Part shown: piece after piece, positions 7,639 to 16,406 of the stretch | How the letters are laid out: every line of letters begins with the position of its first letter | How positions within the stretch are numbered: position 1 is the first letter of the stretch | DNA from: Betaproteobacteria bacterium | GTDB taxonomy: Bacteria; Pseudomonadota; Gammaproteobacteria; Burkholderiales; SG8-41 | Reading direction: 5' to 3' | NCBI GenBank assembly: GCA_025363575.1 | Contig: JANYDM010000211.1 | Location: forward strand, 1-34,120 | Length of the DNA: 34,120 bases | Program-made: the position numbers and the translations under genes | Notes under the pieces: generated by a model | Told to the model about the DNA's origin: nothing | Database searches by the model: none | Seen by the model: only the letters and a program-made list of their open reading frames with translations

Positions 7639-8586
7639 ACGATTTGCACTTTTGCTTTGGCATCCGCTATGGCGATCGCGCAAACTTATCCGGTCAAGCC
7701 GATTCGTGTCGTTGTACCGTGGCCGCCGGGCGGCGGCACCGACGTCGTGGCGCGCACAGTCGCGCAGAAGATGCACGAGACGCTCGGCCAGCAGGCAATC
7801 GTCGACAACCGCGCCGGTGCGAACGGCATTATCGGCGCTGACATCGTCGCGAAGGCACCGGCTGACGGTTATACGGTGATGATCACGATTGCATCGCACG
7901 CGATCAATCCGACGCTGTATTCCAAGCTTCCGTACGACACACTGGGCGACCTTGCGCCGGTATCGCTACTCGCCGAATACCCTTTCGTGATCACCGTGCA
8001 TCCATCGGTGCCGGCAAAGACCATCAAGGAACTGATCGCATTTGCCAAAGTACATCCGAATCAGCTTTCCTTCGCTTCGTCAGGCAACGGCAGCGGGCCG
8101 CATCTCGGCATGGAACTCTTCAAAAGCATGGCCGGTATTGAAATGGTGCACGTGCCGTACAAAGGCGCGGGCCAGGCCATGACCGATCTCGTATCGGGGC
8201 AGGTGCAGGTATTTCTCAACAACTTCCTTGCCGGGATGTCCATGATCAAGGCCGGCAAGCTGCGCGCGCTCGCGGTGACAAGCCGCAGGCGTTCGCCCGT
8301 CGCACCGGAGCTGCCGACCGTGATCGAAGCCGGCGTGCCGGATTACGTCGTCACCGGATGGTACGGGATGTTCGTGCCGGCGGCGACACCCGCGGCCGTC
8401 GTCGCGACGCTGCACGCCGGGGCGGTCAAGGCGATCAAGTCGAAGGACGTGAGCGATCGCCTGTCGAGCGAGGCAGCCGAGATCGTCGGCAGCACTCCGC
8501 GCGAGTTTGCGGATTACCTGAAGGCGGAAATCACGAAGTGGTCTGGCGTGATACGCAAGGCCGGTATTAAGGCGGAAGCGTTTTAG
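7594..8586 (+). CDS. Bug/TctC-family periplasmic solute-binding protein
   Basis: A 330-residue member of the tripartite tricarboxylate receptor family. Typical motifs are YPVKPIRVVVPWPPGGGTD after the signal peptide, VDNRAGANGIIGAD, ADGYTVM, and VPYKGAGQAMTDLVSGQVQ in the second lobe. The likely cleavage site is after AMAIA. The N-terminal 16 or so codons overlap the right arm of the adjacent inverted repeat, so the signal peptide is partly repeat-derived and contains an arginine inside the hydrophobic stretch. The ATG at 7594 has only a weak ribosome site; the ATG at 7669 would lack a signal. No TctA/TctB genes are nearby. It probably forms a unit with the preceding hydrolase; the ligand is unknown. 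Confidence 0.85.
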   Translation: MKIVVSAFICVYLRLTICTFALASAMAIAQTYPVKPIRVVVPWPPGGGTDVVARTVAQKMHETLGQQAIVDNRAGANGIIGADIVAKAPADGYTVMITIASHAINPTLYSKLPYDTLGDLAPVSLLAEYPFVITVHPSVPAKTIKELIAFAKVHPNQLSFASSGNGSGPHLGMELFKSMAGIEMVHVPYKGAGQAMTDLVSGQVQVFLNNFLAGMSMIKAGKLRALAVTSRRRSPVAPELPTVIEAGVPDYVVTGWYGMFVPAATPAAVVATLHAGAVKAIKSKDVSDRLSSEAAEIVGSTPREFADYLKAEITKWSGVIRKAGIKAEAF

Positions 8587-8634
8587 CCTGCCCCCACCCC
8601 GGCTCTTTCCCGTTCTACGGAGGAGGGAGTTTCT

Positions 8635-9330
8635 TCAAGCTCCGATTTCGGGGCATTCGATCGGGTGGTGTACCCCGTGAGTGAGCTTCATCACGATTTC
8701 GCGCAAGCGCGTCAGGTACGCGTCGCGAATGCCGTGACTGGCGAGGCAATCGACCGTCTGATAAAGATAGTCCGCGCCGGACCCAAAGCGGCCTTTGGCC
8801 GTTGCCAGCGTCTTGCTGATGGTGTCGATCGGGAGTTTGCCTGCGTAGTGCTGGTGCGCATGGTTGACGATGAACGCCACCGCGCTCAGCTTCTCCTTGC
8901 CGGCGCGCGCCGCGACCCAGCGCGGTGCGTACGAGCCGATCGCCATTTCGCGCCGCCATACCAGCAGCAGTTCGTGACGCACCTGGGCGGCCGGTATGCG
9001 CATGGCAACACCGTTGCAGCAGCCGCCGAAATCCAGCCCCAGCATCAGACCCGGCTCTTCGACCGAGCCCCGTCCGTGGCGGGAACGCAGGCAAAAGCTG
9101 CGGTGAAAGCCGTGCAGCGTGACGTTTTTGCGCTCGATATAGTGGAAAAGCGGGTTCCAGATCAGCGAGCCGTAACAGAACACCCACAAATCATCCGCGG
9201 GATTCCAGCCGGCAAGAATGCGTTCCAGAGAGGCGGTGAATTCGTGCTCCGGGATCAGCGGCAGACCCGCCAGGTGCTGCTCGCGGTTCTTGCGCAGCGT
9301 GTCGTTTTCGAGATCTTCGCGGGTCAGCAT
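8635..9330 (-). CDS. ChaC-like gamma-glutamylcyclotransferase
   Basis: A 231-residue protein matching the ChaC family, which releases 5-oxoproline from glutathione (gamma-glutamyl peptides). The signature FCYGSLIWNP is at 51-60, with the YGSL substrate loop. RGSVEEPGLMLGLD at 87-100 holds the catalytic acidic residue (Glu91). The later GSGADYLYQTVDCL stretch matches the conserved C-terminal region. The ATG at 9330 gives a normal family N-terminus; an in-frame GTG at 9384 would add 18 Arg-rich residues. Neither has a strong ribosome site. The gene is convergent with the Bug gene and has no obvious operon partners. Confidence 0.85.
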   Translation of the reverse strand: MLTREDLENDTLRKNREQHLAGLPLIPEHEFTASLERILAGWNPADDLWVFCYGSLIWNPLFHYIERKNVTLHGFHRSFCLRSRHGRGSVEEPGLMLGLDFGGCCNGVAMRIPAAQVRHELLLVWRREMAIGSYAPRWVAARAGKEKLSAVAFIVNHAHQHYAGKLPIDTISKTLATAKGRFGSGADYLYQTVDCLASHGIRDAYLTRLREIVMKLTHGVHHPIECPEIGA

Positions 9331-9466
9331 TCTGAGAATATTTCGCCGCGCGCCTTGCACTTGCCGAATCCGGCTGCAACGCACGCGGGTTTCGCTAGGT
9401 TAGGCATTCTTTAACAACGTTCAAAATCGCCCGCGGGTTGACGTATTCCGCAATGGATCCCGGGCG

Positions 9467-10699
9467 CTATAACCAGCGCTGCATGGAATACCCGCCTATT
9501 AACGGCCGCTGCAGGGCTGATCTGAAGATCTGCCGGCCCCATTTGAATTCCTTGTAAAGCACGATGAAGTTCCACATGTCGCGCAACACTTTGGTGCGGT
9601 CGCGCCACGATAGTGCCATCAGGGCGGCGGGGAAGTCGGCCTCGTGCGGCCGGTCGAATGCGATCTTGAGCGGGTTCCACTGATCGGAGCAACGGCGCAC
9701 TTCAGAGGCGATCATCTTGCGGTACATCTCCTGCACCGGCCGGTTCCTGAGCCGGGCCTCGATCACCGCCTCGCCGCTGATGGCGCCGGAGTGCAAGGCG
9801 CAGCTCATGCCTTCGCCTATCATGTTGAGAAAGCCCGCCGCCTGGCCGGTGATCAGAACATTGCCTTTGCCGAATACGTAGCGGTTGATCAACGACGGCC
9901 CGAAGTTCTCGGCGCACCCCTCGTCGTCCGTGTGCGGATGAAGTTTGACGCCGTGTTTCTCGCCGAGATAGTTCACGACGTTTGCGTGTTTCTGCGCAAA
10001 GTTGTCGCCGCGCTTGAAGCCGACGCCGACGATCTGGCGGCCGTCGCGCGCGTGGCTCCACGTGTAATGGCCGAGGCCGGGATGGAACCAGAAGTGAAAA
10101 TATTCTTCGTCGAGCGGGCATTCGATGATGTCGTGGAATTTCTGGCCGACGAAAAACCACGGAATCTGCTTTGGATAATCCGGATAGATCGAGCGGATCA
10201 CCAGCGAGCTCGGCCCGTCGGCGCCAATGACCTGACGCGCGCGGTATTCGACCGGCTCGCCGTTCTTGCGCGCGTGGACCAGGACGTGATCGCCGTTGTC
10301 GGTGAGGCCGGCGAAAGAAGTCTCGTCGTGGATTTCGGCGCCGCTCTGCGTAATTGCCCAGTGGTCTGAATACTTGCGGTGCAGATGCGGCGTCGTCCCG
10401 CCGAAGAAATCCATCGACATCGACACCATCGATGGAAAATGGAAAGTCACGCCGCGACACGCGGTCGGATCGTGCAGCGCCGCGCGTGGCAGCGGACCAA
10501 AGTTCTCAAGGAGAAAGCGGTGCCCGCGCGGCGACAGGATGCCGCTGCAGATCTTGTGGCGCGGCAACGTCTTTCTTTCGAGCACGACCGTCTCCAGCCC
10601 GGCGTCGACGAGCCGTTTGGCGGCCGCGGCGGCGGCGAGGCTGGCCCCGACGATGACGACGTCAACCGTGCGCATGGCCGTACTTTTGCAGACGAGCAC
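9467..10699 (-). CDS. Geranylgeranyl-reductase-family FAD-dependent protein
   Basis: A 410-residue flavoprotein of the GGR/FixC-like group, whose members reduce isoprenoid double bonds or pass electrons from ferredoxin-like partners. The N-terminus has VVIVGASLAAAAAAKRL and then VVLERK; GADGPSSLVIR and ITGQAAGFLNMIGEGM follow. Two FAD motifs depart from consensus: GxGxxG reads G-A-S-L-A-A, and the GDAAG aspartate is Gln. GTG at 10699 overlaps the upstream stop (TAGTG), supporting coupled translation; the ATG at 10675 is the alternative and removes eight residues. It is the last gene of a four-gene redox operon behind a two-cluster Fe-S protein. The substrate is unknown. Confidence 0.75.
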   Translation of the reverse strand: MLVCKSTAMRTVDVVIVGASLAAAAAAKRLVDAGLETVVLERKTLPRHKICSGILSPRGHRFLLENFGPLPRAALHDPTACRGVTFHFPSMVSMSMDFFGGTTPHLHRKYSDHWAITQSGAEIHDETSFAGLTDNGDHVLVHARKNGEPVEYRARQVIGADGPSSLVIRSIYPDYPKQIPWFFVGQKFHDIIECPLDEEYFHFWFHPGLGHYTWSHARDGRQIVGVGFKRGDNFAQKHANVVNYLGEKHGVKLHPHTDDEGCAENFGPSLINRYVFGKGNVLITGQAAGFLNMIGEGMSCALHSGAISGEAVIEARLRNRPVQEMYRKMIASEVRRCSDQWNPLKIAFDRPHEADFPAALMALSWRDRTKVLRDMWNFIVLYKEFKWGRQIFRSALQRPLIGGYSMQRWL

Positions 10700-11685
10700 T
10701 AGTCATCCATCAACTCGGCAAGATGCACGACCGGCAGTGCGCAGGCGTATTCGAAAGCTTCGCGATCACCCACGTTTTCAACGACGATGCGCGAAATGCC
10801 GCGACCGTTGAGCAGCCAATCCATCTGGACTTCATCGACCGGCGTTACCATCGCGAGGCGCTGATGCAGGCCGGAAGTCGCCGCCGGAATCGCGATGCGC
10901 TGCAGGTCGAGATTCATGGCGCAGCCCGTTTCGTGCCTGAGCTCATCGTAGTGCGTAACGAGGTTTGCATGGTCGGCATGATACGCGCGCGGCTCGACGA
11001 CATAGAGATCGCCGGCGCGCAGGCGCGCGCGCAGCGGCGCGAGCGAACTCAAAGCTACGCCGAGGCTCACCAGTTCTGCGCGCGGCAGCCACGCGCGAAG
11101 GCTGCGCAACAGCAGGCCGTCAGCGACGACAATCTTGCCGCGCAAGCGCAGCGGCGCGAGAAAGCGCTCGATCCGCTGCGGCGGAATGGCGGCACCGATT
11201 TCGAGAGCCAGCGCAATGTCGGCGCCGCCGTCGTTTTCGACTGTGATCCGGTCGCCGCGGCCCAGCAGCCGGCTGATGCTTGCCAGCAGTCCGGGCCGCC
11301 AGAAATAGGTCGCACCCGCAACCAGAGAGATTTTCGTGGCGGCCGGGCCCACGATGGACTGGACCGGGTCGACTTCCATGCGCACGCTAAGATTTTTTGC
11401 AGTCGTCGACTGCGGCAATGCGCGGCGCAGGTCCAGCAGCATGTCGACGAGGCCGATATTTTCGGGACATACCGGCTCGCATGCACCGCATAACGTGCAG
11501 GCTTCGACCGACGGCGTGATATCCGCCAGCGTCGCCCCATGCTGCAGCGCTTTTGCGCGGCCGTGCGGCGTCAGGCGCAAGTCGCGCGTGCGCCGCCACA
11601 CGGGGCACACGAGCAGGCACAGGCTGCAGCCGCTGCACGCAGCGTGGCTCTGTTTGGCGCGCGAGGTTGGCGCGAGGGCCGACAT
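10699..11685 (-). CDS. Two [4Fe-4S] cluster electron-transfer protein (GlpC/HdrC-like N-terminus)
   Basis: A 328-residue protein. Residues 17-27 (CSGCSLCLLVC) and 63-73 (CTLCGACEPVC) give two CxxCxxCxxxC motifs, each followed by Pro, as in ferredoxin-type domains of GlpC, GlcF or LutA proteins. The remaining 250 residues have no second CCG (cysteine-rich) domain that can be recognised, unlike complete GlcF or HdrB-type proteins. The ATG overlaps the stop of the preceding FAD oxidase (TGATG), and its own stop overlaps the next start (TAGTG). It likely carries electrons between the two flavoproteins on either side or to the quinone pool; this is inferred from order. Confidence 0.78.
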   Translation of the reverse strand: MSALAPTSRAKQSHAACSGCSLCLLVCPVWRRTRDLRLTPHGRAKALQHGATLADITPSVEACTLCGACEPVCPENIGLVDMLLDLRRALPQSTTAKNLSVRMEVDPVQSIVGPAATKISLVAGATYFWRPGLLASISRLLGRGDRITVENDGGADIALALEIGAAIPPQRIERFLAPLRLRGKIVVADGLLLRSLRAWLPRAELVSLGVALSSLAPLRARLRAGDLYVVEPRAYHADHANLVTHYDELRHETGCAMNLDLQRIAIPAATSGLHQRLAMVTPVDEVQMDWLLNGRGISRIVVENVGDREAFEYACALPVVHLAELMDD

Positions 11686-13235
11686 CAGAAAATCACGTCG
11701 CGATTGAGGATCATGGCAGGGTCGGCGGCACGCTTCATCGCGAGGTGTCGATCGACGACGGCGTCACCGAGCGCGCGCCGGATATAGCCTTTCATCATGC
11801 CGCCGAAGCGGTAATAGCTGGCGCCGATGTCGATGCCTATGTCGTAGATCGCGTTCTTGAACGACTGCAGGTGGTCGCGGCTGTACACCGCGTTGCCGAT
11901 CATTGGCTCGAACTCGCAGCCGTAAGCCCAGCCCTCGGCATCAGGAGGAATGCACGACATCTCGTAATGCGGACGGTGATCTGCGCGCAACCGGATGCCG
12001 ACGCAGTACAGCGTGTAGTGCGGAAAATATCGCTTGCACACCGCGTTGCCGCGCTCGACCGCCGCGACGAATTTCTCTGCCGACGTCGCGATGTCGGGTA
12101 TCACCATTTGCCGATTGCCCCAGAACTTCCACACCGCGCGCGAGAACACGACGGTACGGTCCTGCATAAGGCCGTTGCGCACAAATTCTGCGCGGTGGAA
12201 TTCGGGAAACAGTTCGCGCTTGCGTTGGTACAGATAGATCGCTTCGCGCAGTTTCCACGGCTGCAGCGCATAACGCACGACCGCGCGCACGGCAAAGCCG
12301 GCTTCGCCATGGCCGCGCAGTTGCGGGCGCCACTTCTGCAGGAATTCTTTTTCGCGTTCCACCGAATCGAATGCGACGAGCAGGTTCACCGCGGAATCCA
12401 TGATGGTGAGAATACCCGAGTAATCGCTCGCGTCGTTGCGATCCAGCAGCTGCAGATCCTCAACCGCTTTGCGCAACGATGAATAATAAAAATAATGCAT
12501 GAGCACCGGCGTATAGGGCCGGACCCGGAGCGTCGCTTCGGTGATCACGCCAAACTGTCCGTACCCTAGGATGGCGCGCTGAAACAGCTCTGCGTTTTGC
12601 GTATCGGAACATTCGACGATGTCGCCCGTCGGCGTCACCACCTGGAGTGCCAGCGCCTGATCTGCGCTGCAGCCGAGACGCGGCGAATTGACGTCGATGC
12701 CGCCAACGTTAAGCGAGCCGCCGACCGTCGAAGTGAGGTTGAGCGGCGCCGACAAGTAGTCCAGATTTTCGCGGCGCAGCTCTTCGGCGAGGCTGTGCCA
12801 GAAAATCCCCGCCTGAGTGCGCACCGTCAGCTCGCCGGCGTCGATGGCAAGCACGCGGCTCATCCCCGTCATGTCGAGCAACACGCCGCCGAAAGCGACC
12901 GATTCCCCTTCCGTAGTAAGTCCGCCGCCGCGCACAGTGACCGGTACGCCAGACGTTTGCGCTGCGCGCAGGAGCTTGGCAATCTGTCCGGCACTGCGCG
13001 CGATCACGACACCGTGCGGCAGCCCGTAAGCGGTGCCCCCTGCGTCGGTCGCGAATGCGCCGAGCGCGGCGATGCTCTCCAGGACGTCGACGTTTTGCGC
13101 GTGCATAGTCGCGGCAAACGCTTGCCAGTTCGCGCCGTTCCAGCGCGCGGGATTGGTCTGCTGCCGTTTGATGCCTTGCAAAGCGTCGGGGCCGACCGGG
13201 CATACTCCGAAGGTGCCCCCGGTTACCGTGTCCAT
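11685..13235 (-). CDS. FAD-binding oxidoreductase (GlcD/cytokinin-dehydrogenase-like)
   Basis: A 516-residue protein with an N-terminal FAD_binding_4 (PCMH-type) domain. The region HGVVIARSAGQIAKLLRAA and VPVTVRGGGLTTEG binds FAD diphosphate, followed by TSTVGGSLNVGGIDVNS and GYGQFGVITEATLRVRPY. The last two resemble plant-type cytokinin dehydrogenases and bacterial relatives. No covalent-FAD histidine pattern is clear. The ATG at 13235 follows a GAGG site and leaves a 13-base gap after the amidohydrolase stop; the in-frame extension to 13286 would overlap that gene. Its partner is probably the Fe-S protein translated next by a TGATG overlap. It probably oxidises a hydroxyacid or amine, perhaps the amidohydrolase product. 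Confidence 0.8.
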   Translation of the reverse strand: MDTVTGGTFGVCPVGPDALQGIKRQQTNPARWNGANWQAFAATMHAQNVDVLESIAALGAFATDAGGTAYGLPHGVVIARSAGQIAKLLRAAQTSGVPVTVRGGGLTTEGESVAFGGVLLDMTGMSRVLAIDAGELTVRTQAGIFWHSLAEELRRENLDYLSAPLNLTSTVGGSLNVGGIDVNSPRLGCSADQALALQVVTPTGDIVECSDTQNAELFQRAILGYGQFGVITEATLRVRPYTPVLMHYFYYSSLRKAVEDLQLLDRNDASDYSGILTIMDSAVNLLVAFDSVEREKEFLQKWRPQLRGHGEAGFAVRAVVRYALQPWKLREAIYLYQRKRELFPEFHRAEFVRNGLMQDRTVVFSRAVWKFWGNRQMVIPDIATSAEKFVAAVERGNAVCKRYFPHYTLYCVGIRLRADHRPHYEMSCIPPDAEGWAYGCEFEPMIGNAVYSRDHLQSFKNAIYDIGIDIGASYYRFGGMMKGYIRRALGDAVVDRHLAMKRAADPAMILNRDVIF

Positions 13236-13248
13236 ATTGCCGGGCGCC

Positions 13249-14169
13249 TCAGTCGAAGCCGTACAGCCGCGCCGGATTGTCGACAAGGACTTGCTTGCGT
13301 AACGCGGGATCCGCTATCCACGCAGAAAGCAGGTCGCAGATATCCCCGTCGTTCGGCATCGCGCCCTTGACCATCACATGCGGCCAATCGGTGCCCCAGA
13401 TCACCTGCTGCGGGGCGGCTTTCAGCAATTCATGCGCGTATTCATTCGTATCGGCGTGTGGCATCGGCTGCGCGGAAATACGGTAAGGACCGGTGAGCTT
13501 CACCCACGCGCGCCCGGCCTGCATCATGCGCAGCAGCGCGTGAAATCCGGGATTGCCGGTCCCGTGGTCGGTCTTCATGTAGCCGAGATGACCGTACACG
13601 GTCTCGACCGGAAAATCGGCGAGCATGCGGTCGAGATCGGGAAACTCGTCGACATGCATGAGAAACTCCATATGCCAGCCAAGCGGCGCGATCTTCATTG
13701 CGAGCTTCGTCAGCGCGGGCAGGGGCAGAGTCCCCGACTTGCGGTCTTTGACGTCCACGATGTTGACGCGCACGCCGCGCACGCCGGCGGCGTGCAGGCG
13801 ATCAAGTTCGTCTGCGCCAACATCGTCGGCGACCACGGCGACGCCGCGCAGCCGCGTGGGGTCGGCTAGCATCGCGTCCAGCATCGCGCTGTTGTCAGTG
13901 CCGTACACGCTGGGCTGCACAAGCACCGCGCGCTCGACGCCCAGCGTATCGAGCATTTTCCGGTAATCGGCCAATAGCGAATCGGGCGGCGTATAGATGC
14001 GTTCGGCGAAATAGCCGTAACGCGCGGCGGGTCCGCAGATATGCGCGTGGCAATCAGTCGCGCCGGGCGGCAGTTTGAGTTCGGGCCTGCGCGTATTTGC
14101 GTCGAAAGCAAGGCACAGCGGTGCTGCGGCCGTCGCTTGCGACTCGTTTGTTTGGGCGGGGTAACTCAT
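13249..14169 (-). CDS. Amidohydrolase-2 family metal-dependent hydrolase
   Basis: A 306-residue TIM-barrel hydrolase of the Amidohydro_2 group (4-sulfomuconolactone hydrolase, 2-pyrone-4,6-dicarboxylate lactonase and galactarolactone-type enzymes). The metal motif is DCHAHICGP with His41 and His43; His194 (YGHLGY) and Asp261 (IWGTDWPH) complete the usual site. LPPGATDCHAHICGP is typical of the lactonase branch, so lactone hydrolysis is favoured over amide cleavage. It is the first gene of a minus-strand operon whose next three genes are redox proteins, and it diverges from a Bug-bicupin pair. No signal peptide is present. The ribosome site is weak. Confidence 0.82.
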   Translation of the reverse strand: MSYPAQTNESQATAAAPLCLAFDANTRRPELKLPPGATDCHAHICGPAARYGYFAERIYTPPDSLLADYRKMLDTLGVERAVLVQPSVYGTDNSAMLDAMLADPTRLRGVAVVADDVGADELDRLHAAGVRGVRVNIVDVKDRKSGTLPLPALTKLAMKIAPLGWHMEFLMHVDEFPDLDRMLADFPVETVYGHLGYMKTDHGTGNPGFHALLRMMQAGRAWVKLTGPYRISAQPMPHADTNEYAHELLKAAPQQVIWGTDWPHVMVKGAMPNDGDICDLLSAWIADPALRKQVLVDNPARLYGFD

Positions 14170-14285
14170 GGTTTAATCTCGGCTCGTCGTGTGGACGCAA
14201 GCGAAGTTTAGCAGTTAGCCGGAGTGCGCAGGCATCGATGGCGACCCGTCGCCCGGCAGCCCCAAGCAAAAAAAACAAGGAGCAT

Positions 14286-15266
14286 ATGAAAAGTGTTTTG
14301 CTGATAGCGCGTGCGGCAGCGCTCACCGCCGCCGTCGCCATTCCGGCGCTGGCGCAGACCGGTTACCCGCAGCGTCCCGTGCGCATGGTCGTCCCGTTTG
14401 CGCCGGGCGGCGCGTCGGATTTCGTCGCGCGCATCATGCAGGCGAAAATGAGCGAGGAACTTGGCCAGCAAGTCGTGATCGACAATCGCACCGGCGCCGC
14501 CGGCAATATCGGCGTAGAAGTCGCGGCGCGGGCAAATCCCGACGGCTATAGCATTTTGCTTGGCAATGTCGGGACGATGGCGATCAATCCGGGCCTCTAT
14601 CTCAAGTTCGTGATCAAGCCGGTCAATGATTTGATCGGCGTGACGCAGGTTGCCGACGTGCCCGGCTCGCTGGTCGTGCATCCGTCATTACCGGTCAACA
14701 ACGTGAAAGAGCTGATCGACTATGCCAAGGCAAACCAGGGCAAGCTGAACTTCGGCTCGCCCGGCACAGGCAGCGCCAATCAGCTCGAGATGGAGTCTTT
14801 CATGCGCGCGACCGGCATAAAGATGACGCACGTGCCCTATAAAGGAGGCGCGGGTCCCGCCGCTATCGCGTTGCTGGGCAACGAGGTGCAGCTCATGTTC
14901 GTGACGTTGTCGTCGTCGATTACCTTCGTAAAACAGGGACGGATGCGCGCGCTCGGCGTCGTTTCGCCGAAACGGGTGGCAGCGGTGCCGGATGTGCCGA
15001 CTATGGCCGAATCCGGATTTCCGGGCATGACCGTAGGGTCATGGCAGGGCGTATTTGTGCCTAAAGGCACGCAGCCCGAAATCGTGAAAAAACTCTATAC
15101 AGTGGTAACCAGGGTCATGGAAGACCCCAACATCCGCAAACGACTGGCCGACGGCGGGGTCGACGTCGTGCTAAGCCGTTCGCCTGATGCGTTCGGCGAA
15201 TTCTTCAAAGCCGAAAACGCGCGATGGGCGAAAGTCATCAAAGACGCCGGCGTCATCGCCGAATAG
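14286..15266 (+). CDS. Bug/TctC-family periplasmic solute-binding protein
   Basis: A 326-residue binding protein. The signal peptide (MKSVLLIARAAALTAAVAIPALA) is followed by TGYPQRPVRMVVPFAPGGASD. Other family marks are IDNRTGAAGNIGVEVA, NPDGYSILLGN and VPYKGGAGPAAIALLGNEVQ. The ATG at 14286 follows a strong AAGGAG site; longer in-frame upstream sequence lacks signal-peptide features. The gene diverges from the amidohydrolase operon and is followed after 31 bases by a bicupin. Known Bug proteins bind carboxylates and small amides with TctAB permeases; neither permease subunit is in the window. Confidence 0.88.
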   Translation: MKSVLLIARAAALTAAVAIPALAQTGYPQRPVRMVVPFAPGGASDFVARIMQAKMSEELGQQVVIDNRTGAAGNIGVEVAARANPDGYSILLGNVGTMAINPGLYLKFVIKPVNDLIGVTQVADVPGSLVVHPSLPVNNVKELIDYAKANQGKLNFGSPGTGSANQLEMESFMRATGIKMTHVPYKGGAGPAAIALLGNEVQLMFVTLSSSITFVKQGRMRALGVVSPKRVAAVPDVPTMAESGFPGMTVGSWQGVFVPKGTQPEIVKKLYTVVTRVMEDPNIRKRLADGGVDVVLSRSPDAFGEFFKAENARWAKVIKDAGVIAE

Positions 15267-15297
15267 CCAAGAGTCGTGGACCTCAGGACTGCGCAGC

Positions 15298-16143
15298 ATG
15301 CCGTTCCATCGTTTTGAAAACATCGAAAGCAATTTCCTGACGCCGCATTTATCGAGCGCGCGCGGACCCGTCATCGAGGGCAAGTACCTGTACTTTTGCC
15401 TCGTGCATAAAGCCGCCGGTACCGGCTCCGAGCTGCATTACCATCCGAACGAGCTGCTGATTTTTCCACTGCGCGGGAAACTCAATGCCATCGTCGGCAA
15501 GGACCGGCGCATTGCGCCCGTCGGCACCTTTGTGCACGCGCCGGCGTACGCGCGCCATTCAATGAAGGCAACCGAGGACGGCGATTGCTCATATCTCTAC
15601 ATGAAGGACAAAACGTGGACGGTCGTCGGTCTTGCTGAAGACGAGGCGGTGCCGGACAAGGCGCTGACCGTGGAGGAAGTGAACAAAAAATACAAAGTCG
15701 GGGATCGCGACAAGCATCAAAAGGCGCAAGGGCGGTCGCAAGCCGTGATCGAAGGCTTAAACGTCTGCTATTACCCGGTCATCGATACATTCGATGCGCC
15801 GCCCGCGTCGGCGCGGCGCACCAATCGCATCGAGGGCGAGCGCCTCGCCTTCTGCTATTTTGAGGCGTCTGCCGGCCAGGTGAAATCCGCGACCAGGGCC
15901 GCGCATGAGACTTTTTTCTACGTTCTTTACGGCGAACTCAGCGCGCAATGCAACGGCGAGAAAAAGCCGCTTGCGGCCGGCGATATCCTGCAGGCGGAGC
16001 GCGGCGACAAATTTCAGCTCGAAGTGAAGTCGCGGTTCGCACGCTACGTCAGCGTGCGTTCGACGCCGTATCTCGAGAACGTGATCGATTCAATGACGCC
16101 CGAACAAGCGGAACAGGCGCGCGTCAACATGAAAGCGAACTGA
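15298..16143 (+). CDS. Bicupin-domain protein
   Basis: A 281-residue cytoplasmic protein with two cupin barrels. The first has GTGSELHYHPNELLIF (His47, His49, Glu52) and His87 in YARHSM, a complete metal set. The second spans about 185-265 (AHETFFYVLYGELSAQCNGEKKPLAAGDIL) and keeps only one His plus a Glu, so it is probably structural. Such proteins act as dioxygenases, isomerases or sugar-binding proteins; nothing here picks one. The first-domain motif is shared with the single cupin encoded at 16694-17200. The ATG follows an AGGA-containing leader. It probably belongs to the Bug gene transcription unit. Confidence 0.78.
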   Translation: MPFHRFENIESNFLTPHLSSARGPVIEGKYLYFCLVHKAAGTGSELHYHPNELLIFPLRGKLNAIVGKDRRIAPVGTFVHAPAYARHSMKATEDGDCSYLYMKDKTWTVVGLAEDEAVPDKALTVEEVNKKYKVGDRDKHQKAQGRSQAVIEGLNVCYYPVIDTFDAPPASARRTNRIEGERLAFCYFEASAGQVKSATRAAHETFFYVLYGELSAQCNGEKKPLAAGDILQAERGDKFQLEVKSRFARYVSVRSTPYLENVIDSMTPEQAEQARVNMKAN

Positions 16144-16160
16144 GCCGGCAACGCCGGCTC
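16142..16160 (+). terminator. Stem-loop at the end of the bicupin gene
   Basis: A perfect 8-bp GC-rich stem, GAGCCGGC and GCCGGCTC, with an AAC loop, overlaps the TGA stop. There is no following T run, so rho-independent termination is uncertain; it may instead protect the 3' end of the message. Confidence 0.4.
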
Positions 16161-16406
16161 AAGTGTCCCGGGCAGAACGGGGATGGGCGGGCGCATCGGG
16201 AAATCAAGCATTTACGAACGGGCCGGCAGACATATGACGGGCGCAAATGCGCCAGGGATACACTGTTGTAGGCCCAGTCCTGCAAGTGAATAGGTGTTTT
16301 CGGACTACGTACCACGCGCGCGCTTTGCCAGAATTGGATTCCCACCGCAGCGTATTCCCAAGTGCGCCGCATTTTCGGCCCTTGTAACCTAGACAGGAGC
16401 ACAGCA

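Noticed and set aside
9644..12482. Long plus-strand open frames opposite the flavoprotein and Fe-S genes (9644-10369, 10723-11493, 11553-12482)
   Set aside because: They mirror strong minus-strand genes, have Arg/Ala/His-rich shadow composition and no recognisable motif or ribosome site.
16240..16253. Small palindrome GGCGC/GCGCC in the gap before the lipoprotein gene
   Set aside because: The stem is only five base pairs with no T run and no position suggesting a function.
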